A model generated the notes under the pieces. The model was not told the origin of the DNA and ran no database searches. It saw only the letters and a program-made list of their open reading frames with translations. Made by a program: the position numbers and the translations under genes. Positions 1 through 6,932 of a DNA stretch of 64,000 nucleotides are shown here, piece by piece. Each line of letters opens with the position of its first letter. Positions within the stretch are counted from its first letter, which is position 1. This DNA is from Prevotellaceae bacterium UBA1075 (lineage in GTDB: Bacteria > Bacteroidota > Bacteroidia > Bacteroidales > Bacteroidaceae): NCBI GenBank assembly GCA_002316015.1, contig DCCS01000045.1:62001-126000 (forward strand). Direction: 5' to 3'.

Positions 1-1074
1 GAAGTACTCTATCTTCTTGCCGCTGTACTTGGCATGGTTGCTCAGGTCGAAGTTGGTGCGGGAGTGTATTCCCTCGACCTCCTTGAAGCCGAAGGGCATG
101 CGGAACTCTATGTCGGTGGCGGCGTTGGCATAGTGCGCGAGCTTCTCGTGGTCGTGGAAGCGGTAGTTCTCCGCGCCGAAGCCCAGGGCCTGGTGCCAGT
201 TCATGCGGGTCTGCTTCCACTTCCCGAACCACTCCAGCTCCGTCCCGGGCTTGACGAAGAACTGCATCTCCATCTGCTCGAACTCCCTCATGCGGAAGAT
301 GAACTGGCGCGCCACAATCTCGTTGCGGAAGGCCTTTCCTATCTGGGCGATGCCGAAGGGAAGCTTCATGCGCCCCGTCTTCTGCACGTTCAGGTAGTTG
401 ACAAAGATGCCCTGTGCCGTCTCGGGGCGCAGGTATATCTTGCTCGCGCCGTCGGCCGTGGAGCCCACCTCGGTGCTGAACATGAGGTTGAACTGCCGCA
501 CCTCGGTCCAGTTGCGCGTGCCGCTGACGGGGCAGGCAATCTCCTCGTCCAGGATTATCTGGCGCAGCTCGCCCAGGTCGTTGGCGTTCATGGCCTTGGA
601 GTAGCGCTCGTGCAGGGCGTCGCGCTTCTGCTGGTGCTCCAGCACGCGGGCGTTGGTCGAGCGGAACTGCGCCTCGTCAAAGGTGTCGCCGAAACGCTTG
701 CGCGCCTTCTCCACCTCCTTCTCTATCTTCTCGTCGTACTTGGCTATCTGGTCCTCGATGAGCACGTCGGCACGGTAGCGCTTCTTGGAGTCGCGGTTGT
801 CAATCAGGGGGTCGTTGAACGCGTCCACGTGCCCGCTGGCCTTCCAGGTGGTGGGGTGCATGAAGATGGCGGCGTCCAGCCCCACGATGTTCTCGTGCAG
901 CTGCACCATGCTCTTCCACCAATACTGCTTGATGTTGTTCTTCAGTTCCACACCGTTCTGCCCGTAGTCATACACGGCGCCCAGTCCGTCGTAAATCTCG
1001 CTGCTGGGAAACACGAACCCATACTCCTTGCAGTGGGACACTATCTTCTTGAATACATCCTCTTGCTGTGCCAT
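1..1074 (-). CDS. glyS: Glycyl-tRNA synthetase, class II dimeric type (5' part; C-terminus runs off the window)
   Basis: Charges tRNA-Gly with glycine in the cytoplasm. The minus strand is open from an ATG at 1074 to the window edge (358 codons) and begins MAQQEDVFKKIVSHCKEYGF, then SSEIYDGLGAVYDYG, the characteristic N-terminus of the single-chain alpha2 enzyme. Further on it reads CPVSGTRNW, then YLRPETAQGIFVNY, and then FRNE, which is class II motif 2. Full-length homologues are a little over 500 residues, so roughly the last 150 (motif 3 and the anticodon-binding domain) lie outside. A -7 element for this strand sits 40 bases upstream, and the gene is divergent from the Dabb gene. Assignment is secure. 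The long open frame on the opposite strand is only its antisense shadow. Confidence 0.95.
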   Translation of the reverse strand, partial: MAQQEDVFKKIVSHCKEYGFVFPSSEIYDGLGAVYDYGQNGVELKNNIKQYWWKSMVQLHENIVGLDAAIFMHPTTWKASGHVDAFNDPLIDNRDSKKRYRADVLIEDQIAKYDEKIEKEVEKARKRFGDTFDEAQFRSTNARVLEHQQKRDALHERYSKAMNANDLGELRQIILDEEIACPVSGTRNWTEVRQFNLMFSTEVGSTADGASKIYLRPETAQGIFVNYLNVQKTGRMKLPFGIAQIGKAFRNEIVARQFIFRMREFEQMEMQFFVKPGTELEWFGKWKQTRMNWHQALGFGAENYRFHDHEKLAHYANAATDIEFRMPFGFKEVEGIHSRTNFDLSNHAKYSGKKIEYF

Positions 1075-1113
1075 AAGTGTATCTGTAATATGTCGAATTT
1101 ATATGTTTTGATG

Positions 1114-1121
1114 CAAAGGTA
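1114..1121 (-). promoter_or_regulatory. -7 promoter element of glyS
   Basis: Reads TACCTTTG on the minus strand, matching the Bacteroidetes -7 consensus TAnnTTTG. It lies about 40 bases before the glyS start. No clear -33 TTTG was found at the usual spacing. Confidence 0.65.
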
Positions 1122-1167
1122 CGGCTTTTCCGCCAATGGGACAGCCCGCCGACCCGCCGAAAACACT

Positions 1168-1175
1168 TACCTTTG
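1168..1175 (+). promoter_or_regulatory. -7 promoter element of the Dabb gene
   Basis: TACCTTTG on the plus strand, 43 bases before the ATG at 1218. It is divergent from the glyS element about 50 bp away. Confidence 0.65.
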
Positions 1176-1217
1176 CACAGAAAAGAAGAGAACAGCAACG
1201 TTTAACACAACTTCATT

Positions 1218-1523
1218 ATGGTCAAACACATCATTCTATGGAAACTGCGCGAGGAACTGGGCGCGGAGGAGAAGGAGACGGTAAAGGCCGGCATCAAGGC
1301 CGGCCTGGAGGGCTTACAGGGCGTGGTGCCCGGCCTGCTGAGCGTGCATGTGCAGACGGGCGGCATCCTGCCCTCGTCCACGGCCGACGTGATGCTGGAC
1401 TGCACGCTGGAGTCGCCCGAGGCGCTCAAGGGCTATGCCAAGCATCCCGCGCATGTGGAGGTGGCCAGCACCAAGGTGCGCCCCTACACGGCCGTGCGCA
1501 CCTGCCTCGACTTTGAGGTGTAG
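1218..1523 (+). CDS. Dabb (stress-responsive A/B barrel) family protein
   Basis: A 101-residue protein starting MVKHIILWKLREE and ending VRTCLDFEV. The opening hydrophobic strand with a VKHIxLWKL pattern, the GLxGVVPGLLSVHV middle and the late KVRPYTAVRTCLDFE strand fit a Dabb domain: a ferredoxin-like alpha/beta barrel that forms dimers, found in stress-induced plant proteins and many uncharacterised bacterial ones. No catalytic residues can be assigned, so substrate and role are unknown. It is a single gene with its own promoter and is followed by a large hairpin. It is most likely a soluble cytoplasmic protein, since no signal peptide is visible. Confidence 0.82.
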   Translation: MVKHIILWKLREELGAEEKETVKAGIKAGLEGLQGVVPGLLSVHVQTGGILPSSTADVMLDCTLESPEALKGYAKHPAHVEVASTKVRPYTAVRTCLDFEV

Positions 1524-1554
1524 CCCAAGGCCCAGCACACAACCACCCCACGAC

Positions 1555-1603
1555 ACAGCCGTGCCTGCGCCAGCCCAAGACTGGGAGGCGCGGACACGGC
1601 TGT
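1555..1603 (+). terminator. Long imperfect hairpin downstream of the Dabb gene
   Basis: ACAGCCGTG at 1555 pairs with CACGGCTGT ending at 1603. Inner GCGCC/GGCGC and CCC/GGG pairs are separated by single mismatches. It begins 32 bases after the Dabb stop. The 3' side is not U-rich, so it may protect the mRNA 3' end or terminate weakly. Confidence 0.45.
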
Positions 1604-1631
1604 TCATAAGCCCGGACAAAAGAGGGAAGGG

Positions 1632-2048
1632 CTAAGGCAACACCACACGCTTGTGCATGCAGCGCACAGGACTCTCATACACGGTCACGCTCTCATCCAC
1701 CCGTTTCCGCCCGGGAAGTGCCACCACCCTCATGCAAGGGCACTTGCAGAAGAAGTCGCCGGGGAGCACACCCTTCCTGGTGAAGCCGTACATCCTACAC
1801 CTTTCCCCCTCCCTCACCAATTCGTGACCCGCAAACTTCGTTGTCCCGGCACGCTTGGGTTTGTCCCGCTCGACATCTGTCAGTCCTTTGCGGAAGACAG
1901 GCTCACTCCTGGAGACGAGAAGCCTGGGAAAACTCTCGTTGACAGTTCCCGTACCAATTTGTCCTATCCCATTATTCCGAAGCCTGACCGTCGGCTTGTG
2001 CAGCACGGAGAACTTCCCGTCCATCCGGCATCCAAGCACATACGCCAC
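1632..2048 (-). CDS. Hypothetical protein, weakly supported
   Basis: A 138-residue open frame, MAYVLGCRMDGKFSVLHKP at the start and HKRVVLP at the end. It is rich in Arg, Lys and Val and carries a CKCPC cluster near the C-terminus. It lies immediately beyond the first 22-bp array, on the same strand as the two BspA genes and their small partner proteins. I recognise no domain, signal peptide or membrane segment. No TAnnTTTG element is visible, and upstream there is only the repeat array. It could be a real accessory gene, a decayed remnant or a chance frame in GC-rich DNA. A competing plus-strand frame covers the same stretch with even less protein-like composition. Confidence 0.3.
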   Translation of the reverse strand: MAYVLGCRMDGKFSVLHKPTVRLRNNGIGQIGTGTVNESFPRLLVSRSEPVFRKGLTDVERDKPKRAGTTKFAGHELVREGERCRMYGFTRKGVLPGDFFCKCPCMRVVALPGRKRVDESVTVYESPVRCMHKRVVLP

Positions 2049-2061
2049 GCCATATTTCCCC

Positions 2062-2171
2062 GTGGGAGCATTTTGTCTTCCCCATGGGAGCGTTTTGTTT
2101 TCCCCGTGGGGCAGTTCTGTTTTCCCCGTAGTAGCGTTTTACCTTTCCCATGAGGCAGGTCATTTTCCTGC
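2062..2171. repeat. Tandem 22-bp array 1 (BspA-associated type, 5 units)
   Basis: Units start at 2062, 2084, 2106, 2128 and 2150. They follow the pattern (G/A)TGGGAGCGTTTTxTCTTCCCC with several changes. The last unit ends 21 bases before the stop codon of the small protein gene at 2193. The period of 22 is not a multiple of three and all frames through it are low-information, so it is not coding. The same unit type recurs at 6399-6684 in the same position relative to the paralogous small gene. Confidence 0.85.
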
Positions 2172-2192
2172 CGTCTGCCGCTCCGTGGTCAG

Positions 2193-2360
2193 CTACCCCC
2201 GCAGGTAGCCCCCTTCATCCTTTGTGAGACCCATGCCTTCCAAGTCCTGCTCATCCTTTGGCGGATTGCGGTCAACGGACACCATGGACGTAGCCATGGG
2301 GGCGTGCGCCTCCATCCACAACACCTGTGCCGTGGGGCTCTCACACGCTTTCTTCTTCAA
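2193..2360 (-). CDS. Small protein paired with BspA-like gene 1 (paralogue of 6702-6872)
   Basis: A 55-residue polypeptide aligning end to end with the copy at 6702-6872: xKKKACESPTAQVLWMEAHA, then PMATS, SVDRN, PKD, QDLE, MGL and GYL. The aligned start codon is TTG here but ATG in the other copy. An in-frame TTG also exists 15 bases further upstream and no ATG is available, so initiation may be weak or lost. It follows BspA gene 1 by about 30 bases and was probably cotranscribed. The MKKKxYExP start and acidic C-terminal half resemble the many short proteins of unknown function found in Prevotella and Bacteroides. No signal peptide or membrane segment is seen. Conservation between the copies at protein level argues for a real gene. 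Confidence 0.6.
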   Translation of the reverse strand: MKKKACESPTAQVLWMEAHAPMATSMVSVDRNPPKDEQDLEGMGLTKDEGGYLRG

Positions 2361-2388
2361 ATGCGTGTGGATCAATGTGCATATTGTT

Positions 2389-5300
2389 TTACTTGATGAT
2401 TACTTTCCTCACCTTATCCCCTGTCTTGACAATGTTCACGCCCTTGCGCAGGGCAGGGATGCGGCGGCCGTCCAAGTCATAATATTCCGTGCCCTCGTTG
2501 TTGAGCGCATCGACGACCTCAGCAGCGTCCACTCCGCTGGCCTCGCCGCCCACGCTGATGTTCAGCACCGGCGCACGCCGCTCCGCCGTCTGCTCCTGCG
2601 GCTGGAGATAGGCACGGAATGCGGCCAGTTTCACGCCTGCAGCCACTGGCTTGTAGTCCCTCACAAGGCGGAACTCGTCTTTGGCCAAGAAGTAGCAGTC
2701 TTCCGGAACCTCTGTTGTGGCGAACGTGCCCACCAGCCGGTAACTACTCATGGGAGAAGTCACCAGTAGCGTGCCAAGGTTATTGTCTATATGGGTAATG
2801 CTCATTTGCTCTTTGTTCTGCTTGCGGACGATGACGGGATAGCCGGGAGCTATCTGTCCGACCTCGAACCGTTCCAGTGTGACGCTGTTCTCGCCCACTC
2901 CCGACACGTTGTAGAACTGGCAGGTGCTCTCCCCCGACCCTACATTGATTGCATAGGGGAGGCAGAGCGTGCCCCACTCGTTCTCCATCGGGCGCGTATA
3001 GGAGACATTCTTCACCCGACAATTCTCCTCCAATACGAAAGCCTTGCTGTCGTCCAGTACCAACGTTTCGATGGTGAGCGGATTACCCACAGCACCGACG
3101 ATGTCGTCTCCGTTCGTTCCCACCTTCTTGGTAAGATAGCCCGTCACGTAATTGGCCTTGTCCACTTCATCTTCCCCGTCAGCAAAGGCGATGGCCCCAC
3201 GGAGATTGTGGCAACCACGGAACATATTGCTGCCATATTTCAACTCGAAATTGTCACCGACGTAGATGGTCTGAAGGCTGGAGCAGTAGTCAAACATCTG
3301 GTTTCCCTCCACGCCTCTTCGAAAGTTCATTTCCTTTAAGTCAAAGCTGGAGAGGTCGAGGGCGGTGAGGGCGGAACAGTTGTAGAACATCTTACCCATG
3401 TAACGCAGCTTGGGAGTGTCAAACTGCGAAAGGCTAACCGAAGCGAGACCAGTACAGCCATCGAACATATTCGCCGCGTTGGTCACTTGGCTGCCCTTAA
3501 AGCTCGAAAGGTCAAGAGCCGCGAGTTGGGAACAGCCCGCGAACATATCCTGCATCGTGGTGACTTTTTCCGTATTGAAGCCTGAGAGGTCGAGCGAGGT
3601 GAGGCTGGCACAGCCCGAGAACATATAGTACATACTGCCTACGTTCCCGGTGTCGAAGCCCGAGAGGTCGAGCGAGGTCAGACCGCTGCACTTCATGAAC
3701 ATCGCGCCCATATCGGTTACGTTCTTGGTGTCGAAGCCAGAGAGGTCGAGAGAGGTGAGGCCGGTACAGCCCGAGAACATCTGGGACATACTGGTTACGT
3801 TCCCTGTGTCGAAGCCCGAGAGGTTGAGCGAGGTGAGGCCGGTACAGCCCGAGAACATCATGGACATACTGGTTACGTTCCCTGTGTCGAAGCCCGAGAG
3901 GTCGAGAGAGGTGAGACTGCTGCAATTCATGAACATTGCATCCATATAAGTTACATTCCCAGTATTGAGGTTTTCCAGCCCATCAATGCGGGAAAGGTTG
4001 CTGCAATTTAAGAACCATGCGGAGCAGTTGGTGGGGCGAACATCCCTGAAGCTCCTGGTGAAGACCACGGTCTTGATGTCACTGGCGTTGCTGTTCCAAC
4101 CGGGTGCTTGTATTTCCTCAATCAGGTCATAGTCCGTGGCGGCATCGCTCTTCGCGGTGCTGCAATGGAACGTGAGCGTGCCTGTGCCCTCATCGAAGCG
4201 CACCCAAGCCGGAGCCACGGTGAAATAGCCGCCCTCTCCGATGTGGGTCAGTTCCTTGCCCGTCTTGCTTGCGTCGTAGTTAGGAAGAGAAGTGCATCCC
4301 TTAAATGCATCGCTGTCCCATTGTACAATGTCTGTTGTGAACGCAGAGCTGGCATAGATGGTCTGGAGCTTTCCGCAGTCTGAAAACATACGATCCATGC
4401 TTTCCAGTTTTTCTGTGGCAAAACTGGAAAGGTCAACGCTGACAAGGGAGGTGCAACCTTCAAACATATAACGTGTATCCTTCAGGTTGGTGGTGTTGAA
4501 GTTGGACAAGTCCACCTTTTCCAAAGACGTGCACTGATAAAATAAACTCTGCAAGCTCCCTACCTTTTCAGTGTTGAAACTGGAAAGGTCGATATGGGTC
4601 AAGGCTTTACACCCGGAGAACATGATGGGCATTGACGATAAGCTTTCTGTGTTGAAGTGGGACAAGTCAATGGAAGTTAGCTTGCTGCATCCAGCAAACA
4701 TGGCTTGCATATTTTCCACCTTCTCCACATTGAAACTGCTGAGGTCAAGGTTCTGAAGACTTTTGCAACCATAGAACATATAACTCATATCAGTCACGTT
4801 GCTGGTATTGAAATTGCCCAGCTTGATATCGGTAAGGCTTTCGCATTGCTGAAACATGCCGCTCATGTAAGTTGCACTTTCAGTAATGAAAGAAGGAGGA
4901 AACTCGAGCGAGGTAAGACCTACACAATTGTAGAACATATAACCGAAATTTGTGACCTTTCGGGTATCAAAACTGCTAAGGTTGAGTTGTTTGAGACTTG
5001 TACAGAATTGGAACATGACATACATACTGGACACATTCTCCGTATTGAAGTGAGACAAATCGATTGCTGTCAGACTTTCGCAGTAGCTGAAAACATTATC
5101 CATATTGGTTACCTGAGACGTATTGAGGTGTTCCAAGCCTTGAATGTCTGTGAGACGCTTACAATTGGAAAACAAGCCCTGCATTTGTTTCAAATTTCCT
5201 ATATCGGAATTGGGGAGCTTAATGCTGGTCACTGCGTCACAGAGATTAAACATATACATCATATTTTCCAAGCTTTGGGGATTAAAGTTGGACAAGTCAA

Positions 5301-6165
5301 TGGAAGTTAACTTGCTGCACGCAGAGAACATATAACTCATGTCTTTCACCTTTGCCACATTAAAGCCGCTTAGGTTGAGGTCCTCAAGGCTCTTGCATCC
5401 AGCAAACATTCTGTTCATATCGGTTACACTGCTGGTATTGAATTGGCTGAGATCGATGCTTGAAAGCTTTGCGCAGTCTTTGAACATCTCAAACATATTA
5501 TTAGCCTGCCGCGTATCGAAAGAAGCCAGATGGAGGGTAGTGAGACCTTCGCATCCTGAAAACATGCTACCAAAATTGACAACGTTTTGGGTGTCAAAAC
5601 TATGCAAGTCGATTTCTTTCAGCCCTTTGCAACCGTAGAACATACCATACATGTTGGTGACCTTCTCGGTATTGAAGTGGGACAAATCGATTGTGGTCAG
5701 TTTTTCGCAATTATGGAACATACCATTCATATTGGTCACCTCCGAGGTATTGAGGTGCTCAATGCCTTGAATTTGCTCGAGATTCTTACATCTTGAAAAC
5801 CAACTATAAGTTGTCGTGGGGCGGGCATCCTTGAAACTGGGATCAAACACAACGCTTTTTATTGATGCCGTTCTTTCGTCCGAGCCGCTCAAGATTTCCC
5901 AATCTGGCGCATCATACGGATGGTCTGTGTAAATACCATAGTCGCTCTCCTGCTTGTTCTCGTCATAATACAACGTGAGTGTGCTGTCTGCCGTGTTCAG
6001 CCGTCCGTACATTTCGCGCTGGGCATGGGCTGCCATAGGCAGGAGCATCAAGAGTCCCACAAAGAAAGGGATGGCGCGCAAGCGGCTCCATAGTGGCATG
6101 CCGGACCTGGCGTTTTGGGGATAAAGAGGGGCGGTGCGCTGACCGCCGAGTGTCCTGTTCTTCAT
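2389..6165 (-). CDS. BspA-like leucine-rich repeat surface protein 1 (DUF285), internally duplicated
   Basis: A 1258-residue secreted or surface protein. A hydrophobic signal segment (about residues 30-48, ending AHA) follows a long N-region; Met23 would give a more typical signal peptide. About 30 DUF285-type repeats follow, each a 23-residue unit of the form MFxxCxxLxxLDLSxFxT. Two modules are present: residues about 50-650 and 653-1000. Each opens with the same lead-in (SVVFDPSFKDARPTTxxSWF in the first, TVVFTRSFRDVRPTNCSAWF in the second). A conserved C-terminal domain (about 1015-1200, containing WGTLCLPY and LVGTFATTE) and a YDLDGRRxP...GVNIVK tail end the protein. BspA proteins of Tannerella and Prevotella mediate adhesion to host matrix and other bacteria; that role is inferred here. 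The first module is strikingly AT-rich. No clear -7 element was found. Confidence 0.92.
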   Translation of the reverse strand: MKNRTLGGQRTAPLYPQNARSGMPLWSRLRAIPFFVGLLMLLPMAAHAQREMYGRLNTADSTLTLYYDENKQESDYGIYTDHPYDAPDWEILSGSDERTASIKSVVFDPSFKDARPTTTYSWFSRCKNLEQIQGIEHLNTSEVTNMNGMFHNCEKLTTIDLSHFNTEKVTNMYGMFYGCKGLKEIDLHSFDTQNVVNFGSMFSGCEGLTTLHLASFDTRQANNMFEMFKDCAKLSSIDLSQFNTSSVTDMNRMFAGCKSLEDLNLSGFNVAKVKDMSYMFSACSKLTSIDLSNFNPQSLENMMYMFNLCDAVTSIKLPNSDIGNLKQMQGLFSNCKRLTDIQGLEHLNTSQVTNMDNVFSYCESLTAIDLSHFNTENVSSMYVMFQFCTSLKQLNLSSFDTRKVTNFGYMFYNCVGLTSLEFPPSFITESATYMSGMFQQCESLTDIKLGNFNTSNVTDMSYMFYGCKSLQNLDLSSFNVEKVENMQAMFAGCSKLTSIDLSHFNTESLSSMPIMFSGCKALTHIDLSSFNTEKVGSLQSLFYQCTSLEKVDLSNFNTTNLKDTRYMFEGCTSLVSVDLSSFATEKLESMDRMFSDCGKLQTIYASSAFTTDIVQWDSDAFKGCTSLPNYDASKTGKELTHIGEGGYFTVAPAWVRFDEGTGTLTFHCSTAKSDAATDYDLIEEIQAPGWNSNASDIKTVVFTRSFRDVRPTNCSAWFLNCSNLSRIDGLENLNTGNVTYMDAMFMNCSSLTSLDLSGFDTGNVTSMSMMFSGCTGLTSLNLSGFDTGNVTSMSQMFSGCTGLTSLDLSGFDTKNVTDMGAMFMKCSGLTSLDLSGFDTGNVGSMYYMFSGCASLTSLDLSGFNTEKVTTMQDMFAGCSQLAALDLSSFKGSQVTNAANMFDGCTGLASVSLSQFDTPKLRYMGKMFYNCSALTALDLSSFDLKEMNFRRGVEGNQMFDYCSSLQTIYVGDNFELKYGSNMFRGCHNLRGAIAFADGEDEVDKANYVTGYLTKKVGTNGDDIVGAVGNPLTIETLVLDDSKAFVLEENCRVKNVSYTRPMENEWGTLCLPYAINVGSGESTCQFYNVSGVGENSVTLERFEVGQIAPGYPVIVRKQNKEQMSITHIDNNLGTLLVTSPMSSYRLVGTFATTEVPEDCYFLAKDEFRLVRDYKPVAAGVKLAAFRAYLQPQEQTAERRAPVLNISVGGEASGVDAAEVVDALNNEGTEYYDLDGRRIPALRKGVNIVKTGDKVRKVIIK

Positions 6166-6194
6166 ACCGAGTGTTTAAAAGTGCTACCATTTAC

Positions 6195-6216
6195 GGCCCT
6201 CTCTGGTCTGAGAGCC
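6195..6216 (-). promoter_or_regulatory. Small hairpin in the leader of BspA gene 1
   Basis: On the minus strand GGCTCTC pairs with GAGAGGGCC around an AGACCA loop. It lies 30 bases before the BspA start and next to an AT-rich patch (6217-6240). A role in leader stability or translation control is possible but unproven. Confidence 0.3.
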
Positions 6217-6398
6217 ATTTAATTTATATATAGAGTTCTGTCATCATCTTGCCCAGCCGTCCGGCCTGGCAAACGCCCAGGCCTCCGAAGCGACCCTCTT
6301 GCGGTCTCGCTCCATGGTGCCCGGGCGGGGAATTCCACATGCCTCGTGGGGGTGTTTTCCTCGTGAGGGTTTCCAGTGGGGGCAGCTTTATTTTCCCC

Positions 6399-6684
6399 AT
6401 GGGAGAGTTTCGTGTTCTTCGCAGGAGTGTTTTATCTTCCCTGTGGGAGCGTTTTATCTTCCTCGTAGGAGCGTTTTATCTTCCCCGTGGGAGCGTTTTA
6501 TCTTCCTCGCAGGAGCGTTTTACCTTCCCCGTGGGAGCGTTTTACCTTCCCCGTGGGAGCGTTTTATCTTCCTCGTGGGGGAGTTTTATCTTCCTCGTGG
6601 GGGAGTTCCGCTTTCCTCGTAGGGGAGCTTAATTTTCCCCGTAGTAGCGTTTTACCTTCCCTGTGGGAGAGGTCATTTTCCTGC
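6399..6684. repeat. Tandem 22-bp array 2 (BspA-associated type, 13 units)
   Basis: Thirteen consecutive 22-bp units from 6399 to 6684, most of the form GTGGGAGCGTTTTATCTTCC, with starts at 6399, 6421, 6443, 6465, 6487, 6509, 6531, 6553, 6575, 6597, 6619, 6641 and 6663. More degenerate units extend left to about 6340. The array begins 17 bases past the stop of the small protein gene at 6702 and ends upstream of BspA gene 1. All three plus-strand frames stay open through it, as expected for a non-triplet repeat lacking stops, so the apparent proteins are artefacts. The rest of 6166-6398 holds only the BspA 1 leader and no gene that I can see. Confidence 0.92.
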
Positions 6685-6701
6685 CGTCTGCCGCTCCGTG
6701 G

Positions 6702-6872
6702 TCAGTCCCCCCACAGGTAGCCCTCTTTGTCCTTTTCGAGACCCATGTCTTCCAAGTCCTGGTCATCCTTTGGCTGATTGCGGTCAACGGACAGCGTGGA
6801 CGTGGCCATGGGGGCGTGCGCCTCCATCCACAACACCTGCGCCCTGGGGCTCTCATACGCTTTCTTCTTCAT
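6702..6872 (-). CDS. Small protein paired with BspA-like gene 2 (paralogue of 2193-2360)
   Basis: A 56-residue protein starting MKKKAYESPRAQVLWMEAHA, then PMATSTLSVDRNQ, PKDDQDLEDMGLEKD and ending GYLWGD. It has a basic N-terminus, a short hydrophobic patch and a strongly acidic C-terminal half, with no signal peptide. It lies 36 bases downstream of the original stop position of BspA gene 2 in a very AT-rich spacer (6872-6910). It is nearly identical in arrangement to the copy after BspA gene 1, so the pair BspA plus small protein moved or duplicated as a unit. Similar short MKKxYxxP proteins are frequent and uncharacterised in Prevotella and Bacteroides. Function unknown. Confidence 0.65.
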   Translation of the reverse strand: MKKKAYESPRAQVLWMEAHAPMATSTLSVDRNQPKDDQDLEDMGLEKDKEGYLWGD

Positions 6873-6932
6873 AATATATATGTTTATAATGTATATTATA
6901 TGTTGTTTTACTTGACGATTACTTTCCTCACC

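Noticed and set aside
34..1284. Long plus-strand open frame of 416 codons
   Set aside because: It is antisense to glyS, whose protein motifs are unmistakable. The plus-strand product is Val/Leu/His-rich shadow sequence.
1653..2153. 166-codon plus-strand frame overlapping the weak minus-strand ORF
   Set aside because: It runs through the 22-bp array and has no start signals; the minus-strand frame is the better, though still weak, candidate.
6249..6720. Repeat-rich proteins in all three plus-strand frames
   Set aside because: Produced by a stop-free 22-bp array; the non-triplet period and all-frame openness show it is not coding.
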